In this document: piece after piece, positions 23,909 to 34,990 of the stretch
Position numbering within the stretch: the first letter of the stretch is position 1
Layout: each line of letters opens with the position of its first letter
Assembly (NCBI GenBank): GCA_022315425.1
Contig: JAIUPT010000050.1
Location: 124,001-188,000 of the forward strand
Source of the DNA: Pseudevernia furfuracea
Lineage: Eukaryota; Ascomycota; Lecanoromycetes; Lecanorales; Parmeliaceae
Length of the DNA stretch: 64,000 bases
Direction of reading: 5' to 3'
The notes under the pieces: generated by a model
Database searches by the model: none
Seen by the model: the letters and a program-made list of their open reading frames with translations, nothing else
What the model was told of the DNA's origin: nothing
Made by a program: the position numbers and the translations under genes

Positions 23909-25612
23909 ATGGTGACAGGCTTCGAGATATATGGTGCTGTTGGAACATCCATTGCTCTTTTGAACCTTGCGCGACAAGGCTACGAAAGTCTCGCTAAAAC
24001 CTACGGCGATTATCGCAAGGCTGGCCCTCACATTGTCGAAGTCCGACGCCACTGTTCCAACATTTACTTCATTGTAAAAACGTGGACCAGATGGTGGGGG
24101 TTTCACATTCCTATGACGGACGAGTTGTACAAGGCCTACTGGGGCGAAGATGGCTGGAAACGGATTGAGATTCAATTAGCTGCTGTTTCTGTCAAGTGTG
24201 CAGATCTTGCCGCAATTATCGATAAAGCCTTGCCTCCCACAGAGACCTATGACCAAATTCCAGAAGACGACCGAAAGCGAGCTCGAGCATATCTAGACAA
24301 ACGTGCGCCGTCTGCAAGGTTCATTGACCCATCAAGTTCGAGGCTTCTAAAGAGGATTCGACAAGTATTAGACCCAACAGCCCCAAGATGTGATATAGAG
24401 AAGAAAGTTGGAGAAATTCGTGTGCTTGAGGAGCACATCACTAGGGCCACAGGTACATGGAGGAAGGCAAGATACGTACTATCTTCTAGTAAAAATCTGC
24501 AGAAGCACCTTAAGGCGCTCGAAGAAGACTTTAACGAACTCACACGGCTTGTCGAGGCTGCCCGGCCATCGCAGCATCGTGGATTAGACTACAACACGTC
24601 AACGTTGAGCGAAATACGCTTAGTAGCACTTACCCAAGCACGTCAATCCATCCTCCAAGAAGCCAAGGAAGACAGACGAGGAACTCATGCGCTATACAGC
24701 TGCTGCTCTGATACCAAACAAGCGGTGAAGCTGGAACTGAACCTTCTCGATACGACGGGGAACTCTCGAAGCAAACGGTTCCACATATTCGTACCCCAAG
24801 TCCAGTATAACGAGTATCTAGAAGTCTCTACGGTCATACTTCGGACGGATCCTCCCTTGGGCGATGTGGACTGGCGCGACAACTTTCATGATGCCTGTGA
24901 CAAGGTTCGTCGAAAAGAGAAAGGTCTTCTGTGGATGCCCAGCGACAATCAAAATGGTTCAATCGAGCCTCTGCGAGAACCTAGAGAAAGACTATGGTTC
25001 AGTCTTAGCAAACGCGCATCCCACGTCGGAGAACTTAATCTGTCTAGGTTGAGCATCAAGTTAGTATCCCTAGTGGCAGCCGAGCGTTTAGAGCTAGCCT
25101 ACAGCATTGTTGAAACGGGTCTAATCTTATTTGGAACATCCTGGTTGTCAGCGCTCAGCAGCACGACCCTCAAGCGACTCAAAGCTAACCAGCAACCACC
25201 GAGATATATCGTTGATATCAATGATAGGTATACTTTGACTCAAACGCGGCTGGAGCACCAAAAGAGGAGTCTACATCTATACATATTTACCATTGGAATC
25301 AGCTTGGTGGAAATCGCTCTACAAACGATGGTTCAAGATCTTAGACCATTAGAGTCTGGGCTTCAATTGCTTGTCGGGGGATCGGAAGGATTAAAGTGGC
25401 GCTCTCCAAGCCATGTGGCTAGCCTCGTTCGTGAAACTTTTGGGACTGCCTATTCCGAAGCTGTCGAATTCTGCCTGCAAGATCCAGTCCTCGCATCTAA
25501 CCGCCTCTGGAAGGGAGGTGTTTTCTATGACACAACTCGTAGCCAAGAGCAAATATCGATGGAACTGCTTGATCTATTCTACAACAACGTTTTTATAAAG
25601 TTAGTACACTGA
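23909..25612 (+). CDS. DUF7580-type fungal protein with HeLo-like N-terminal helix
   Basis: A single-exon gene of 567 residues. The ATG at 23909 was chosen because it begins MVTGFEIYGAVGTSIALLNL, the usual start of fungal proteins with a HeLo-like or prion-inhibition-type N-terminus. The frame is open slightly further upstream without an ATG. Residues 5-30 form an amphipathic hydrophobic helix followed by a long helical domain. The C-terminal third (ERLELAYSIVETGLILFGTS, then IVDINDRY and FTIGISLVEIAL) matches my recollection of DUF7580, a degenerate kinase-fold-like region common in filamentous fungi, function unknown. I see no complete kinase catalytic motif. Its head-to-head placement with the patatin gene suggests a functional pair. 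The C-terminus ends abruptly at FIKLVH, so a small further exon is possible. The family name is from memory and needs a search. Confidence 0.7.
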   Translation: MVTGFEIYGAVGTSIALLNLARQGYESLAKTYGDYRKAGPHIVEVRRHCSNIYFIVKTWTRWWGFHIPMTDELYKAYWGEDGWKRIEIQLAAVSVKCADLAAIIDKALPPTETYDQIPEDDRKRARAYLDKRAPSARFIDPSSSRLLKRIRQVLDPTAPRCDIEKKVGEIRVLEEHITRATGTWRKARYVLSSSKNLQKHLKALEEDFNELTRLVEAARPSQHRGLDYNTSTLSEIRLVALTQARQSILQEAKEDRRGTHALYSCCSDTKQAVKLELNLLDTTGNSRSKRFHIFVPQVQYNEYLEVSTVILRTDPPLGDVDWRDNFHDACDKVRRKEKGLLWMPSDNQNGSIEPLREPRERLWFSLSKRASHVGELNLSRLSIKLVSLVAAERLELAYSIVETGLILFGTSWLSALSSTTLKRLKANQQPPRYIVDINDRYTLTQTRLEHQKRSLHLYIFTIGISLVEIALQTMVQDLRPLESGLQLLVGGSEGLKWRSPSHVASLVRETFGTAYSEAVEFCLQDPVLASNRLWKGGVFYDTTRSQEQISMELLDLFYNNVFIKLVH

Positions 25613-26516
25613 CTTAGGCCATGGCTGTGAGATTCCAAGTCGGCTAACGGTTTCATCAGGATTGCATTTACGCACTCACTACCGAGCAACATTGAGCGCA
25701 CATTGCACTCATGGTGAATGCGTAGAGTATATTTGTCACCAAAGATTATTGAGTTCTCCCACACTTCGTAACGCCAAAAATCTTGCCGTCATTCTCTTCC
25801 CACCCCGATGGATGGCACATCATCCATACTACTTCTTCCCTCCATTCTCGTCTCTCCCACCAAGACCTATCCTCACGTTCCATTCCCTCCCACCAACCCT
25901 TCCGCCATCTCAGCACGGTCACTACTACTGCTACGCGATTTCTTAGTCCACAACAGGCAAATTCGACTTCACATCTCTTTGGTACTGCAAAGGCTGCCAG
26001 TCGCTTCCAGGTTCAGCTTTCGGCGTACGAGCTTGATGAAGCGTTACTACGATGGGGAGAAGCTCCAAGGCGAGGAGCCAACGCTCTTCGATTCGAAAAG
26101 TGAGCATGGGAACAGCACAGAGAGGTAAAAGAGCTGTCAACGTCAAAGGTGTTCCAGTCCTAAGTGTATGTATATCTACTTGCTGCTGGCAAGACTAATT
26201 TGGAAAGCCGATGGAGCCAGGAGCGGGTTTCGTACATTATACCGCATATTAGCAAGAAATAGATCTTATTAATGACTGAATGTCTGAAACCAGCTTAGCA
26301 CTCCCCCATAAGCCGAAAGGCATGCCCGGGTGTAAGTGTTTATCACTACTATTAATGACTAGCTGTTTCTCTCTGAAGTGATCGATAAGGCCTCTGCAGC
26401 TTGTCAATATCCTAGGACTTGACCGAGAATAGCTTCGCAATTAGGGGCATTAGACAAAGATATATTTTGATTAGATGTCTTGTTTCGTGTAGTTGCGAGA
26501 AGCTAACATTTTACAG
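25613..26516 (+). other. Spacer, possibly with 5' exon(s) of the AspRS-like gene
   Basis: About 900 bp. A CT-rich tract at 25790-25910 looks like a fungal leader. Overlapping plus-strand frames at 25783-26128 contain candidate N-terminal exons, one with MKRYYDGEKLQGEEPTLFDS starting near 26035. The sequence TTTTACAG immediately before the ATG at 26517 is a good splice acceptor. The next gene may therefore begin here rather than at 26517. I could not choose a join. Confidence 0.35.
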
Positions 26517-28315
26517 ATGCTCGCCCAAAATTCTGACATGATTGCAACCCGTTTCCCGGTCTCAATTGCAGAGGACGTCTTCGTGAAGAATGGCCAATTG
26601 ATTCCAACTCATACCCAGCTTGACAATACAACCTTTGATGCCCGCGTTCATAACGTTCATGCAGCAACTTCCAATACTCCGACCACAATTCTGCTACGAC
26701 AGAATGATCAATCCATTACGGCCCTACTTGAACCTGGATCCGCGGACGTCTGCAGCCTCGAGATTGCTCGAAATCTCACTATTGAGTCTCTTGTCCGCGT
26801 GTTGGCCTGGACTACCGCCGGACCCCAGTGTGCAAATGACGGAAGCAACTCGGAGGCGGTGACAATTCGAATTTGTAGGCTGGTCGTGCTGTCGGAAGCA
26901 AAGGCCGATATTCCTAGAAGCCTCGTATTGCATGGAGCACCCGGTGAGGAATCGTCGCCATCAGAGATCCCCACTGCTATCCTCAACGAGCGGCTCGACA
27001 ATAGGCTTCTGGACGTTCGGGTTGCGGCGTTCGGTGCCATTTTCAAAGTCTTCTTAGGTGTTCATGAGCTCGCGGTAGAGTACTTGGCGGCGCTTGGGTT
27101 TTCCTTTGTTCCAACACCGACGCTGATCAACTACGAATTCGCGGGAGAGGAGCATTTGCAGTTTTCCCTTCCGTACTTCGACAAGTCGGCGTGGTTGACA
27201 CAAACGGGAGAGATACATCTAGGAATGGCACTGGTTGCGGATCTAGACCGTGTGTACGACTTCCACACCGTGTTCCGTCGAGAAGAAGGTATTGATGCTC
27301 GGCATCTGACTGAGGTCTGAACCCCTTCCTCCTTCAAGATTCACCTCCCCTCTAGACTGACTTGATCAAAGTTCACAATGCTCGAAATGGTGTTTGCCCT
27401 CCAAAACGATTGGACCGAAGTATTGGACCTTGCCGAGGGGATCTTGATTTTCCTCACACGGTCCCTCCAAGAGCGCGAGAAATACATGGCGCTCACGCAA
27501 GTCGCACGGCGGCTGTATCCCTCAGCTGGCACCTTGAGACTAGGGCTGGACGCCGACGGGAAATGTTTACGAATCAAATTCAGCGAAGCCAAGGCAATTC
27601 TTCGGGAATCATTGGGCTTGCAGTCCGACGATAAGGACGACCTCACGTAAGACATGGTTCACTCTTCTCAGTCCACCCCCATCATATCGATCGGGTCCCC
27701 ATCCTTTGAACCCCCCTCTTTGTTCCCCCTGACACATACTGACACGAAAGCAGGAGAGAGGAAGAGGCCGCACTGGGTCGCTACCTATCAAGCGGCAAGT
27801 CGAGCCTAGGCCCCCCTACTGATTTGTTTGTCATCACCCACATTCCGAGGCACCTGCGCTCATTCAGCATTCATCCCTCGAAAAAGGACGATTCCGAGAG
27901 TTATTCTTTCGATATCATCCTACGCGGGCAAGAGATCGTTACAGGGTGCCAATTGCTGCACGATCACAGGGAGCTACGCTCGGCCATGACCAGCCGCGAA
28001 TACCCTATTGATCCAGACTCGCCTGGATGGCGTCCTTATGTTGCAGCTCATGATATTGGTATGCCTCCGTGGGCTAGTTTCGGATGTAAGTTGCCCTCTT
28101 GCTGTTTTGCCCGTTCTGCTCGTTCTGCCCTGCCAAGCTAGTCGAAATAGGCGGAATATTCAAGCCTCCCTTCAGGTTCTTCAAATTATGATCAAGCCAG
28201 TCTAATCTTCTATCATACAGTGGGGATCAATCGCTTTGCCCAGGGTCTTTTGGGATTGGCTGACGTCCGCGAGACCGTTCTGTTCCCACGCGATGCATGC
28301 CGGCTCTCCCCCTAA
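26517..28315 (+). CDS. Diverged aspartyl-tRNA-synthetase-like protein
   Basis: Predicted class II synthetase-like protein of 499 residues if translation starts at 26517. Exons 26517-27314, 27372-27646, 27754-28085 and 28221-28315 join in frame. Resemblance to cytosolic AspRS is clear. An OB-fold region ends ILLRQNDQSITALL. Motif 1 context is ERLDNRLLDVRVAAFGAIFK. Motif 2 is VFRREEGIDARHLTEF. ILRGQEIVTGCQLLHD and the end GLGINRFAQGLLGLADVRET, FPRDACRLSP match motif 3 regions. Several catalytic positions differ: the flipping-loop block is replaced by INYEFAGEEHL, the QSPQL block reads QTGEIHL, and GxGLER reads GLGINR. It is therefore probably a paralog with changed or lost aminoacylation, although the spliced frame is open. 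The true start may lie in an upstream exon. No DUF2156 lipid-transfer domain is fused. Next to it lie two MFS transporter genes. Confidence 0.7.
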
Positions 28316-28616
28316 TGTTCATACTTGGGATGTGGGAATGGAAGGTCACTCAGCTTTGGTGATAGGAATTGCATGGTTCTCTATCAGAGACTCTTTACGA
28401 CGATGCTTTCTAGATTCAAGAGAAAAGAAAATGGGAAGAGGGTGAAGAAAAAGTATGGTAAGTGAAAACGCACCTAGTCTATGACACAAACACCACTAGA
28501 TTTAATCCAACATTCTATCCCTCCTGCCCCATTTTATCTCAAACTCACCTTTCATAAGCATAAGTCTTACCATCAGACCCTTGGCAACATCATGACAGTG
28601 GTGGAGCTCTCGGATC
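28316..28616. other. Spacer between convergent genes
   Basis: About 300 bp separating the stop codons of the AspRS-like gene and the transporter pseudogene. No terminator-like signal can be claimed in a eukaryote. Confidence 0.4.
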
Positions 28617-30126
28617 TCAGTATATGGCATCCCATCTCCACCCAACCTTGGCTATGCGTATCGCGACAAAACAAGCCAGAGCACATAAATAACATGCGGC
28701 GGTAAAAATGGCGACACCCCAGTAGGCACCACCATTTGCCCCAATGATGACTCCGGCAATGGGCACGCCTGTAAGTGTGCCGAATGCCACAATGGTGTAG
28801 CACATTGCATAGTATTGACCGTATTCCCTCGTGTCGCAAAGAACCCCTACGCAGACCGGCGCGAGTGATATGTTGCTCCCGGAAGCCATTCCCATTAGCA
28901 CGGAGTACGAGACCGTGAGACCAAACTTCGCCGTACGGTGGGAGTCAGGTTCCGAAAAAGCAGCGGCGGGTAGCCAGAGACCGAGAGAGCTGCTCATGCA
29001 GAAGAACACCGTCACGATCATAATGTTATACCTTCCGAGCCTGTCCGCTAGGAATCCGGAAGCCCAGCGACCGACCGAAGAGGCTGCATTGTAGGTGGCA
29101 ATGATCTGGAAGGCGAAGGTGGGGCTCATGGCGCCAGAATCGAGAGAGTAACTGGTCAGATATGTGACGGGGACGAAGAGGCCCCATTCGAGGAAGTAGG
29201 CGGCGATCGTGACCAGGACGAAGGCCGGCTGGCGGAAGATCCTGATATTTGGAAGCACCCTCCCTGTCGGCAATGGTCGAAGCCGGACCCGGATGAGCAG
29301 ATTCGCCAGGACGAGGAGGACAAGGAAGAGGAAACCCTGGATCCGCGTGGCCCACGCCCAGCCGACTTTCGAGAAGAGGGATTCCAGCGTCAGCGGGAAG
29401 ATGATCCCGCCGATGGAACCTCCTATAGTAGCGATACCGGTGGCGTTGGCGCGCTTGGCGAGGAAGAAGTGGCCGATGGCTGCGACGGCAGGGGTGACGA
29501 TCAGAGACGTGCCGGCGCCGCCGAGGACGCCGAAGACGACGAGGAATTGCCAGAACCCTAGCGCAACCATTTGTCAGGAAAAAAGGGGATTCCAGAAAAT
29601 TTCCGACGACAACCGGGGCAAGAGTAAAAAAAACACACGTGAGCAGATTCCCATGAGCATGATGCTGCCGGCGAGAACCAGAAGTCTGGGTCCTCGGGCA
29701 TCGAAGACGGGGCCGATCTGGATGCCGCAGAAGAAGGTGAGGAAGATGTAGACGCTGAAGATCCATCCGATGGAACTCTCGCTGTGGTCGGATAGCTGAT
29801 GGGTCGATAGTTAGGTGTTGTACGTGCTGATGGTGTTCATGTAGCCGTAGCAGGATAGCCCAAGGGGAGTCAGTTTCCGTTTTTGGGGAGAAATTGACAA
29901 CTTTCAGTGGGAAGGGACCTTACATTCCACAGAAAGATCCCAATACCACGAGCCATGCTCGCAGTCCGCCTTCTGGATATCCTATCTCGTCACTTTCCAG
30001 ATCTGGATGGCATAGCGAACTCGATTTTTCCTCGGCGCTGTGGGCATTGCATTCGAAGGCCGGGCATGGCGGGCATGATTGTACCGTATTGGCAGCAGGC
30101 ATTGAAGTCATAAGAACAGATCCCAA
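28617..30126 (-). pseudogene. MFS monocarboxylate-transporter-type gene, disrupted
   Basis: The sequence encodes most of a 12-TM MCT-type transporter. The N-terminal signature YPEGGLRAWLVVLGSFCG lies in the exon near 29920-30126. A second stretch ends IQIGPVFDARGPRLLVLAGS. The long third exon (28617 to about 29563) holds TM4-TM12, with ANATGIATIGGSIGGIIFPL and a closing GWRWDAIY. Two defects are visible. In the second stretch an in-frame TAA at 29811-29813 follows MNTISTYNT, and no acceptor keeps the frame from the first exon (donor GTAAGG near 29930). The third-exon join through SRFWQFLVVFGVLGG is sound. I infer recent loss of a transporter. A sequencing error could explain the stop but not the missing splice site. 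Confidence 0.65.
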
Positions 30127-30273
30127 GGCGGTGTGGTTTGATTTGTGAGAAGACGCCTGGAGGAGGTGAAGAGAAGTGTAAATTCCATGATTTCACCATT
30201 CGAAAGTGCCACTAAGAACGCTTACAAATTTGGAGATATGCCACCTTTTGAAAGATGACTACCTACCTAGAGA

Positions 30274-30563
30274 AGAACAAAAAACCACTACACCATTATA
30301 TCAACGTCAATAGGAATCGAACCTATTATGAAATCGAATAAACTCCAATCACACGATTACAATCACGGGTGCGTGTTTCAGCACGATGAAACAGATCACG
30401 CTCTTGAAAATCAGATAAAAAAAATCGAACCCACTACGTTCACACGTGATTTACGAGAATAACGGCTAATAACGCTGTCAGAAAAACAAAAAACCTCTAC
30501 ATCATTGTATCAGCGCCAATAGAAATCGAACCGATTATGAAATCTAATGAACTCCAACCACAC
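30274..30563. repeat. Pair of about 80-bp imperfect direct repeats with tRNA T-arm-like cores
   Basis: Copies at about 30274-30354 and 30484-30563 share AACAAAAAACC...ATCAnCGnCAATAG, then GAATCGAACC, then TATGAAATC and CTCCAA-CACAC. On the minus strand the first copy contains ATAGG-TTCGATT-CCTAT, a perfect 5-bp stem with a 7-nt loop like a tRNA T-arm with B-box. No matching acceptor or D-arm was found, so these are not tRNA genes. A tRNA-derived SINE or a small repeat family is possible. Confidence 0.5.
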
Positions 30564-30827
30564 CTAGTACAGATGATGTAAGGTCTTAGCAGCCTTAGAA
30601 GAGGTCCCTGTGACCCACTGCATTTCTTGCGACCCACGTATTATCCGCCACCATGGCCGACAATGACCGATGTTTAAGAACTAAAGGCGTTTCCTGACCC
30701 CTTTCTGTTCAAATCTATTCAGCTTCCGTGTTGTAGTTTACAAAGTAGGCTACAATATACTATATTCGGAATCCACAGACCCTCTGTGTATTTCGGCACG
30801 ATAGTGAGCAGGGAGCAGATACTTGAA

Positions 30828-32666
30828 TCAATCCTGCTTTATACCAATCTTCCCTACTCGGCGCAATCCGAACGCGCCCACAAGACAAACTACAACCATC
30901 CACGCAAACAAGGCCCAGAAGACTGCGCGATATCCGGTCATGAGGGCACTGGGGGACGTCTTGTCCACCTCACCCGAGGCGGCCGTCCTAGAGTCACCAA
31001 TGACCGCTGTTATCGTCAATCCAATCGACGTGCCGAGCTGCGAGCAGGTGTTGAACACTGCGCCGCCCTGCGCCTGCGTGCGTACGGGAAAGACGGCGGA
31101 AATGACAAGTAGGCCGACAGTGAAAAGGACATCCGGGCTCAAAGGCTGGAGGACCTGTGTAAATTGGCATTAGTGAGGCGTGGCTGAAGAGTGGGTGAAA
31201 GACTGTGGGTCAGATGGTAGGCAATTATGAATCCGAGAGGACGAAAAGACGCTGTACGCGACGAGCTTGCTTACCTGTGCGATGAATGCCATGTACCAGT
31301 ATGGCCATTGAGGATCGATGATAGCCATGAGAAGTGGTGAAATGGCGGACAAGGCAGAGGAGATCAGCACCACCCACATGACCGGCATTCGGTTAACGAA
31401 GTAACCGGTCGAAATGTTGGTGATCACGGCCGTGATAAGGGCGGGGAGGATGCGTAATGACGCTCCGAGCGCTGATGTGCCTTGGACTTGTTGAAAGCTA
31501 GGAGGTGTTAGTAATGATCTCCTTTACAGCACAAAAGATAGGGTGGAGAATTACAATAGACTGCTGAATAGCTCCATACTATTGCTAACCGCGCTTGTAA
31601 AGAGTATCATCACACAAATGCTCGTAAAGCTAGAGTTGCGCCAGAGCGAGTTTGGGATGAGTGCTGGACGGTTGTTCTTTACCTGGTAGTTCATCCACCA
31701 GATAAATGCTGGGATCAAGGCGGCACTGAGGACCAAGAGTGAAATGTTGGATGCCCGCCGGATGTTATGGGTGTCGGATGACAGCATTCTGCCATTGTCA
31801 ATTCTTGCGATGCATCACACACGAACCGCGAAACCTTACGCTAAAACATACGACAACGTCGCTAGCCCCGTGCTCGAGACCACTGTCCCAACCCAATCAA
31901 TGTCGAAGGCTAGCTGCTTCCTAATTGTGCGTCTGGGCCTTGGCCGAGGATCCTTTGGCAGCATCCACACCCCAATGGCGCACAAGGCAAAACTAGTAGC
32001 CGCGGCGAGATAGAAAGCAGGCCGCCATCCGACGGTGTCCACAAGCACACCGCCAAGGACCAGACCAATCAAGAATCCGAGCGGGCCTGAGAATCCAAGA
32101 CAGGCAAATCCGAGGTTGCGTGGCCGTCCATACTCAACGCTTGTCGAGATGATGGAGACGGACGCTGGGACGGCCATGGCGCTGGAGACGCCCTGCAGGC
32201 CGCGAAAAGCAATGAGTTCGCCTCCGGTTCGTGCCAGGCCGCAGGCGAGACAACTCGCGATAAGGAGGATGTTTGCGGCCAGCATCACAGGCCTTGTGCC
32301 CAAGACGTCGGCAATTGATCCAGCCAACATCAGAGATGATCCGGCGGTAAGATAAAAGATAGAGGTTGGCCAGAGAAGGAGGCCTGCTTCCAGATTCAGT
32401 GTGCTGGCAATAGCGGGCAAACCGATCACGACGATGCCATTGCAGTAGCTGGTAAAGAGCTGCAGGCTGATTAGTTGGGTAATGACAATGATAGCTCGGC
32501 TCTTGGAAAGCACTGTTGTCGTGTCGTTATCTGGCGATGCATCGAGTGATGGATCCACTGGCAGTGCAGGACTTTCTCGAGATGTAATGGGAACGGAAGG
32601 GGTATTGTTTGTTGTATCGGACTCGAACTCAAGCGTTTGCAACTCGACAGATGTTCTTGTGGCCAT
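30828..32666 (-). CDS. MFS drug:H+ antiporter (14-TM, DHA2-type)
   Basis: Predicted 536-residue efflux transporter. Exons 31840-32666, 31555-31788, 31275-31497 and 30828-31154 join in frame over introns of 51, 57 and 120 nt. A polar N-terminus of about 55 residues precedes SKSRAIIVITQLISLQLFTS (TM1). Motif A-like ADVLGTRPVMLAANILLIAS, RGLQGVSSAMAVPASVSIIS and motif C-like GFSGPLGFLIGLVLGGVLVD with GWRPAFYLAA follow, which place it with 14-TM DHA2 exporters of toxins or metabolites. The C-terminal exon carries FNTCSQLGTSIGLTITAVIG and ends in a short basic tail. No defects are visible, unlike the neighbouring MCT gene. The substrate is unknown. Its position next to the AspRS-like paralog raises, but does not show, a self-protection role. 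Confidence 0.88.
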
Positions 32667-34549
32667 TTTCTGGCATCATGGGAGGTAAGTTGCTAATTTG
32701 AAAGATATTGGGCAAAGAAGCGGTGTAAAGGACAGAGTTGGAATCCTGTGATGTTTACACCGGGGGTCTTCGCTAATTGTTGCAATGGTGGGATGGGCGG
32801 GGCGGAAGAACAATGATCCGGTAACCAAATGAGGCTTAGTTCTATATGGCTATATAAAAATCAGAGAAGCATGAGATCCGTGGGAGTTTACCTCTCTCGC
32901 AACACTAATGCACATATTTTGACATGTTTTCACAAATATAGCCCCATAATTGTATTCAAATGTTACAAGCTGTCTTAGAGAGTTCAGATGAAGATATGAG
33001 AGATGAGGCTGTAACATCGAATGAAAAGACTCATCATATTGAGAAATAGTAAATATGTGAGAGCAAATTGACTCTCAGAAGTCCGAAATAACGAACGGCC
33101 CTTATGTTTTTACTTGTAGAATTTGCTATTTTTGAGATGATTTAAAAGTCTTCAGACAAGCGGGAGTAGATTACGAAGTTGAGATGATTTAGAAACACTT
33201 AAACAAGAGATAAGAGTAACGGGTATTAGAATTTGAGTTCTCAGTCATATTTTATCGACCCTGCTTGACAGGGGGTTAGTGAGTCTTAATATCGCATATC
33301 GCATGGTGAGTTGTTGATTGCTATTTATGGATTTGATAGACATGTTCTTTGCAGAGGATAGATCTCATTTGGGAGCAGGATAAGTAGCTGCATTTCATCA
33401 GCGTTTAACTCTTTATTCGAATTGATCACTTTCAGAGCAATAGTATTCTTTCGTACTTTCGCGTATGTCGCTCAGAGTATATCACCAAGTTTCTTTAAGA
33501 TTAAAGACATATCTCAGAAGAGTTCTGAGATAAGCATTATATCTGAAATTCTAACAGTTAGATCAAGATCTGGTGACTTTCGATCAAGCTGTGTTAAAGT
33601 CGATCGTAACTCTTAAGAGATTCTCATATTTGACAAGAGATCGTTTCTTTCTCGCAAACGTCATCTTTTAAAGTTTCGTAATCACGCTCTTCGCATCTGA
33701 CATTGCATAATTATTTCTCTTTAAAGTCTTATAATTAGTGACATGTTATGTTAGGTCGTCTTCAAAGCCTTGATGCGAGAATTCGAATCGTTTACAGTCC
33801 TTTTAAAACTGCGTAATTCATTCGACGTACGATTTCGATGCAATTGCAAGAATTATTCTAGATTCTGTGTCTTCTGAAATGTACGTATTAACTCTAATGC
33901 TTTTTTGATAAGGTCAGCTTATGAGAAGAGAAGAGGCTCATAAAATATTTATCTTTTCTATCGCATCGTAAATCAAGTCGATCGGCATAACAATATCCTT
34001 ATATGAGAGATCATTAGCTCGAGCGTTCAATACTGCGAGACGGTCTATTATATAATGAATTAGTCTTTAGAAAGATATCAGGACTGAGTATCTGCGAAGA
34101 GAAGCTTTCTTACTTGAATGCTTTATTATACGTTAATTCACTTTGTTCTCTTCTCCTTAGATCAAGGGTATATAGATTAGCTTGAGAAGCTGATGAAAGC
34201 TTTATACGAGTTTCTTTTTATTGCTAGCAGATAACGTGTTATTTAACTGATCTTGCTGCGGCATGGGAAAGTAGTAGATCTTTTCAATCTTATTATTCGT
34301 ATCGTCAATCATCATTAGAATAGATGTTTAGTCTTATCTTATCTTTTTTCATCTCGTAACATATCTCTGTCAAGATTAGAGCGATCAGAAGCCTTTCTGT
34401 CAACGAGTAAATGCTTTCTCTCTTCTAATATATCAAACTACTTCGAAGCAGAAGCTTATCATCGTCGTTCACACCTTGATAGATTTTATTCGACGATGTC
34501 AGGCTATTTAATGCAGTTAAGCCTTGCAGAGCTCGACCTGTTATGGTTA

Positions 34550-34990
34550 ATTAGATTCAATGATCTTCAAAGATCGCAACTGCTGTCGATACAAAGCGTA
34601 GATACGTACGTTAATTCATAGTATCGCAGATTCTGCGTCGTCATATAACATTAAGTGCCTTATCGTTGCGGGCTTTCGCGTATGTAGAAATAGTTATCGA
34701 ATCTTCTTTCTCGCTGTCTGTAGATAAAAGTGAGACGATACGTCAGCTTAAAGATGCAAACTTCAAATTCTCAGTTCAAATTCGCATGATTGATTAGATT
34801 TAACGGTCTTCAAAGATCGTAACTACTATCGATACAAAGCGTAGATGCGTATATCAATTCACAGTATCGTCAAACAACATCAAGTGCCTTATCGCTGCGA
34901 CTTTCGCGCATACGAAATTAGTTATCGAATTCTCTTTCTCGCTGCCCAAAGACAAAAGTGGGACGACACGTTAGCTTGAAGATACAATAT
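34550..34990. repeat. Two tandem copies of a roughly 240-bp unit
   Basis: Copy one (about 34550-34760) and copy two (about 34790-34990) share long blocks in the same order: TCTTCAAAGATCG, then ACTnCTnTCGATACAAAGCG, then AAGTGCCTTATCG and the AGCTT(A/G)AAGAT end. Differences are largely C/T and G/A transitions, as expected for duplicates attacked by RIP. No coding function. Confidence 0.65.

Noticed and set aside
29026..29766. Long Arg/Pro/His-rich minus frame, and a plus-strand frame at 29209-29751
   Set aside because: Shadows of the transporter exon: wrong-frame composition and no independent start context.
30274..30354. Functional tRNA gene
   Set aside because: Only a T-arm-like hairpin is present. 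Acceptor stem, D-arm and anticodon arm are missing.
21109..32666. Complete secondary-metabolite cluster
   Set aside because: No polyketide synthase, peptide synthetase, terpene cyclase or other core enzyme is present in the window.
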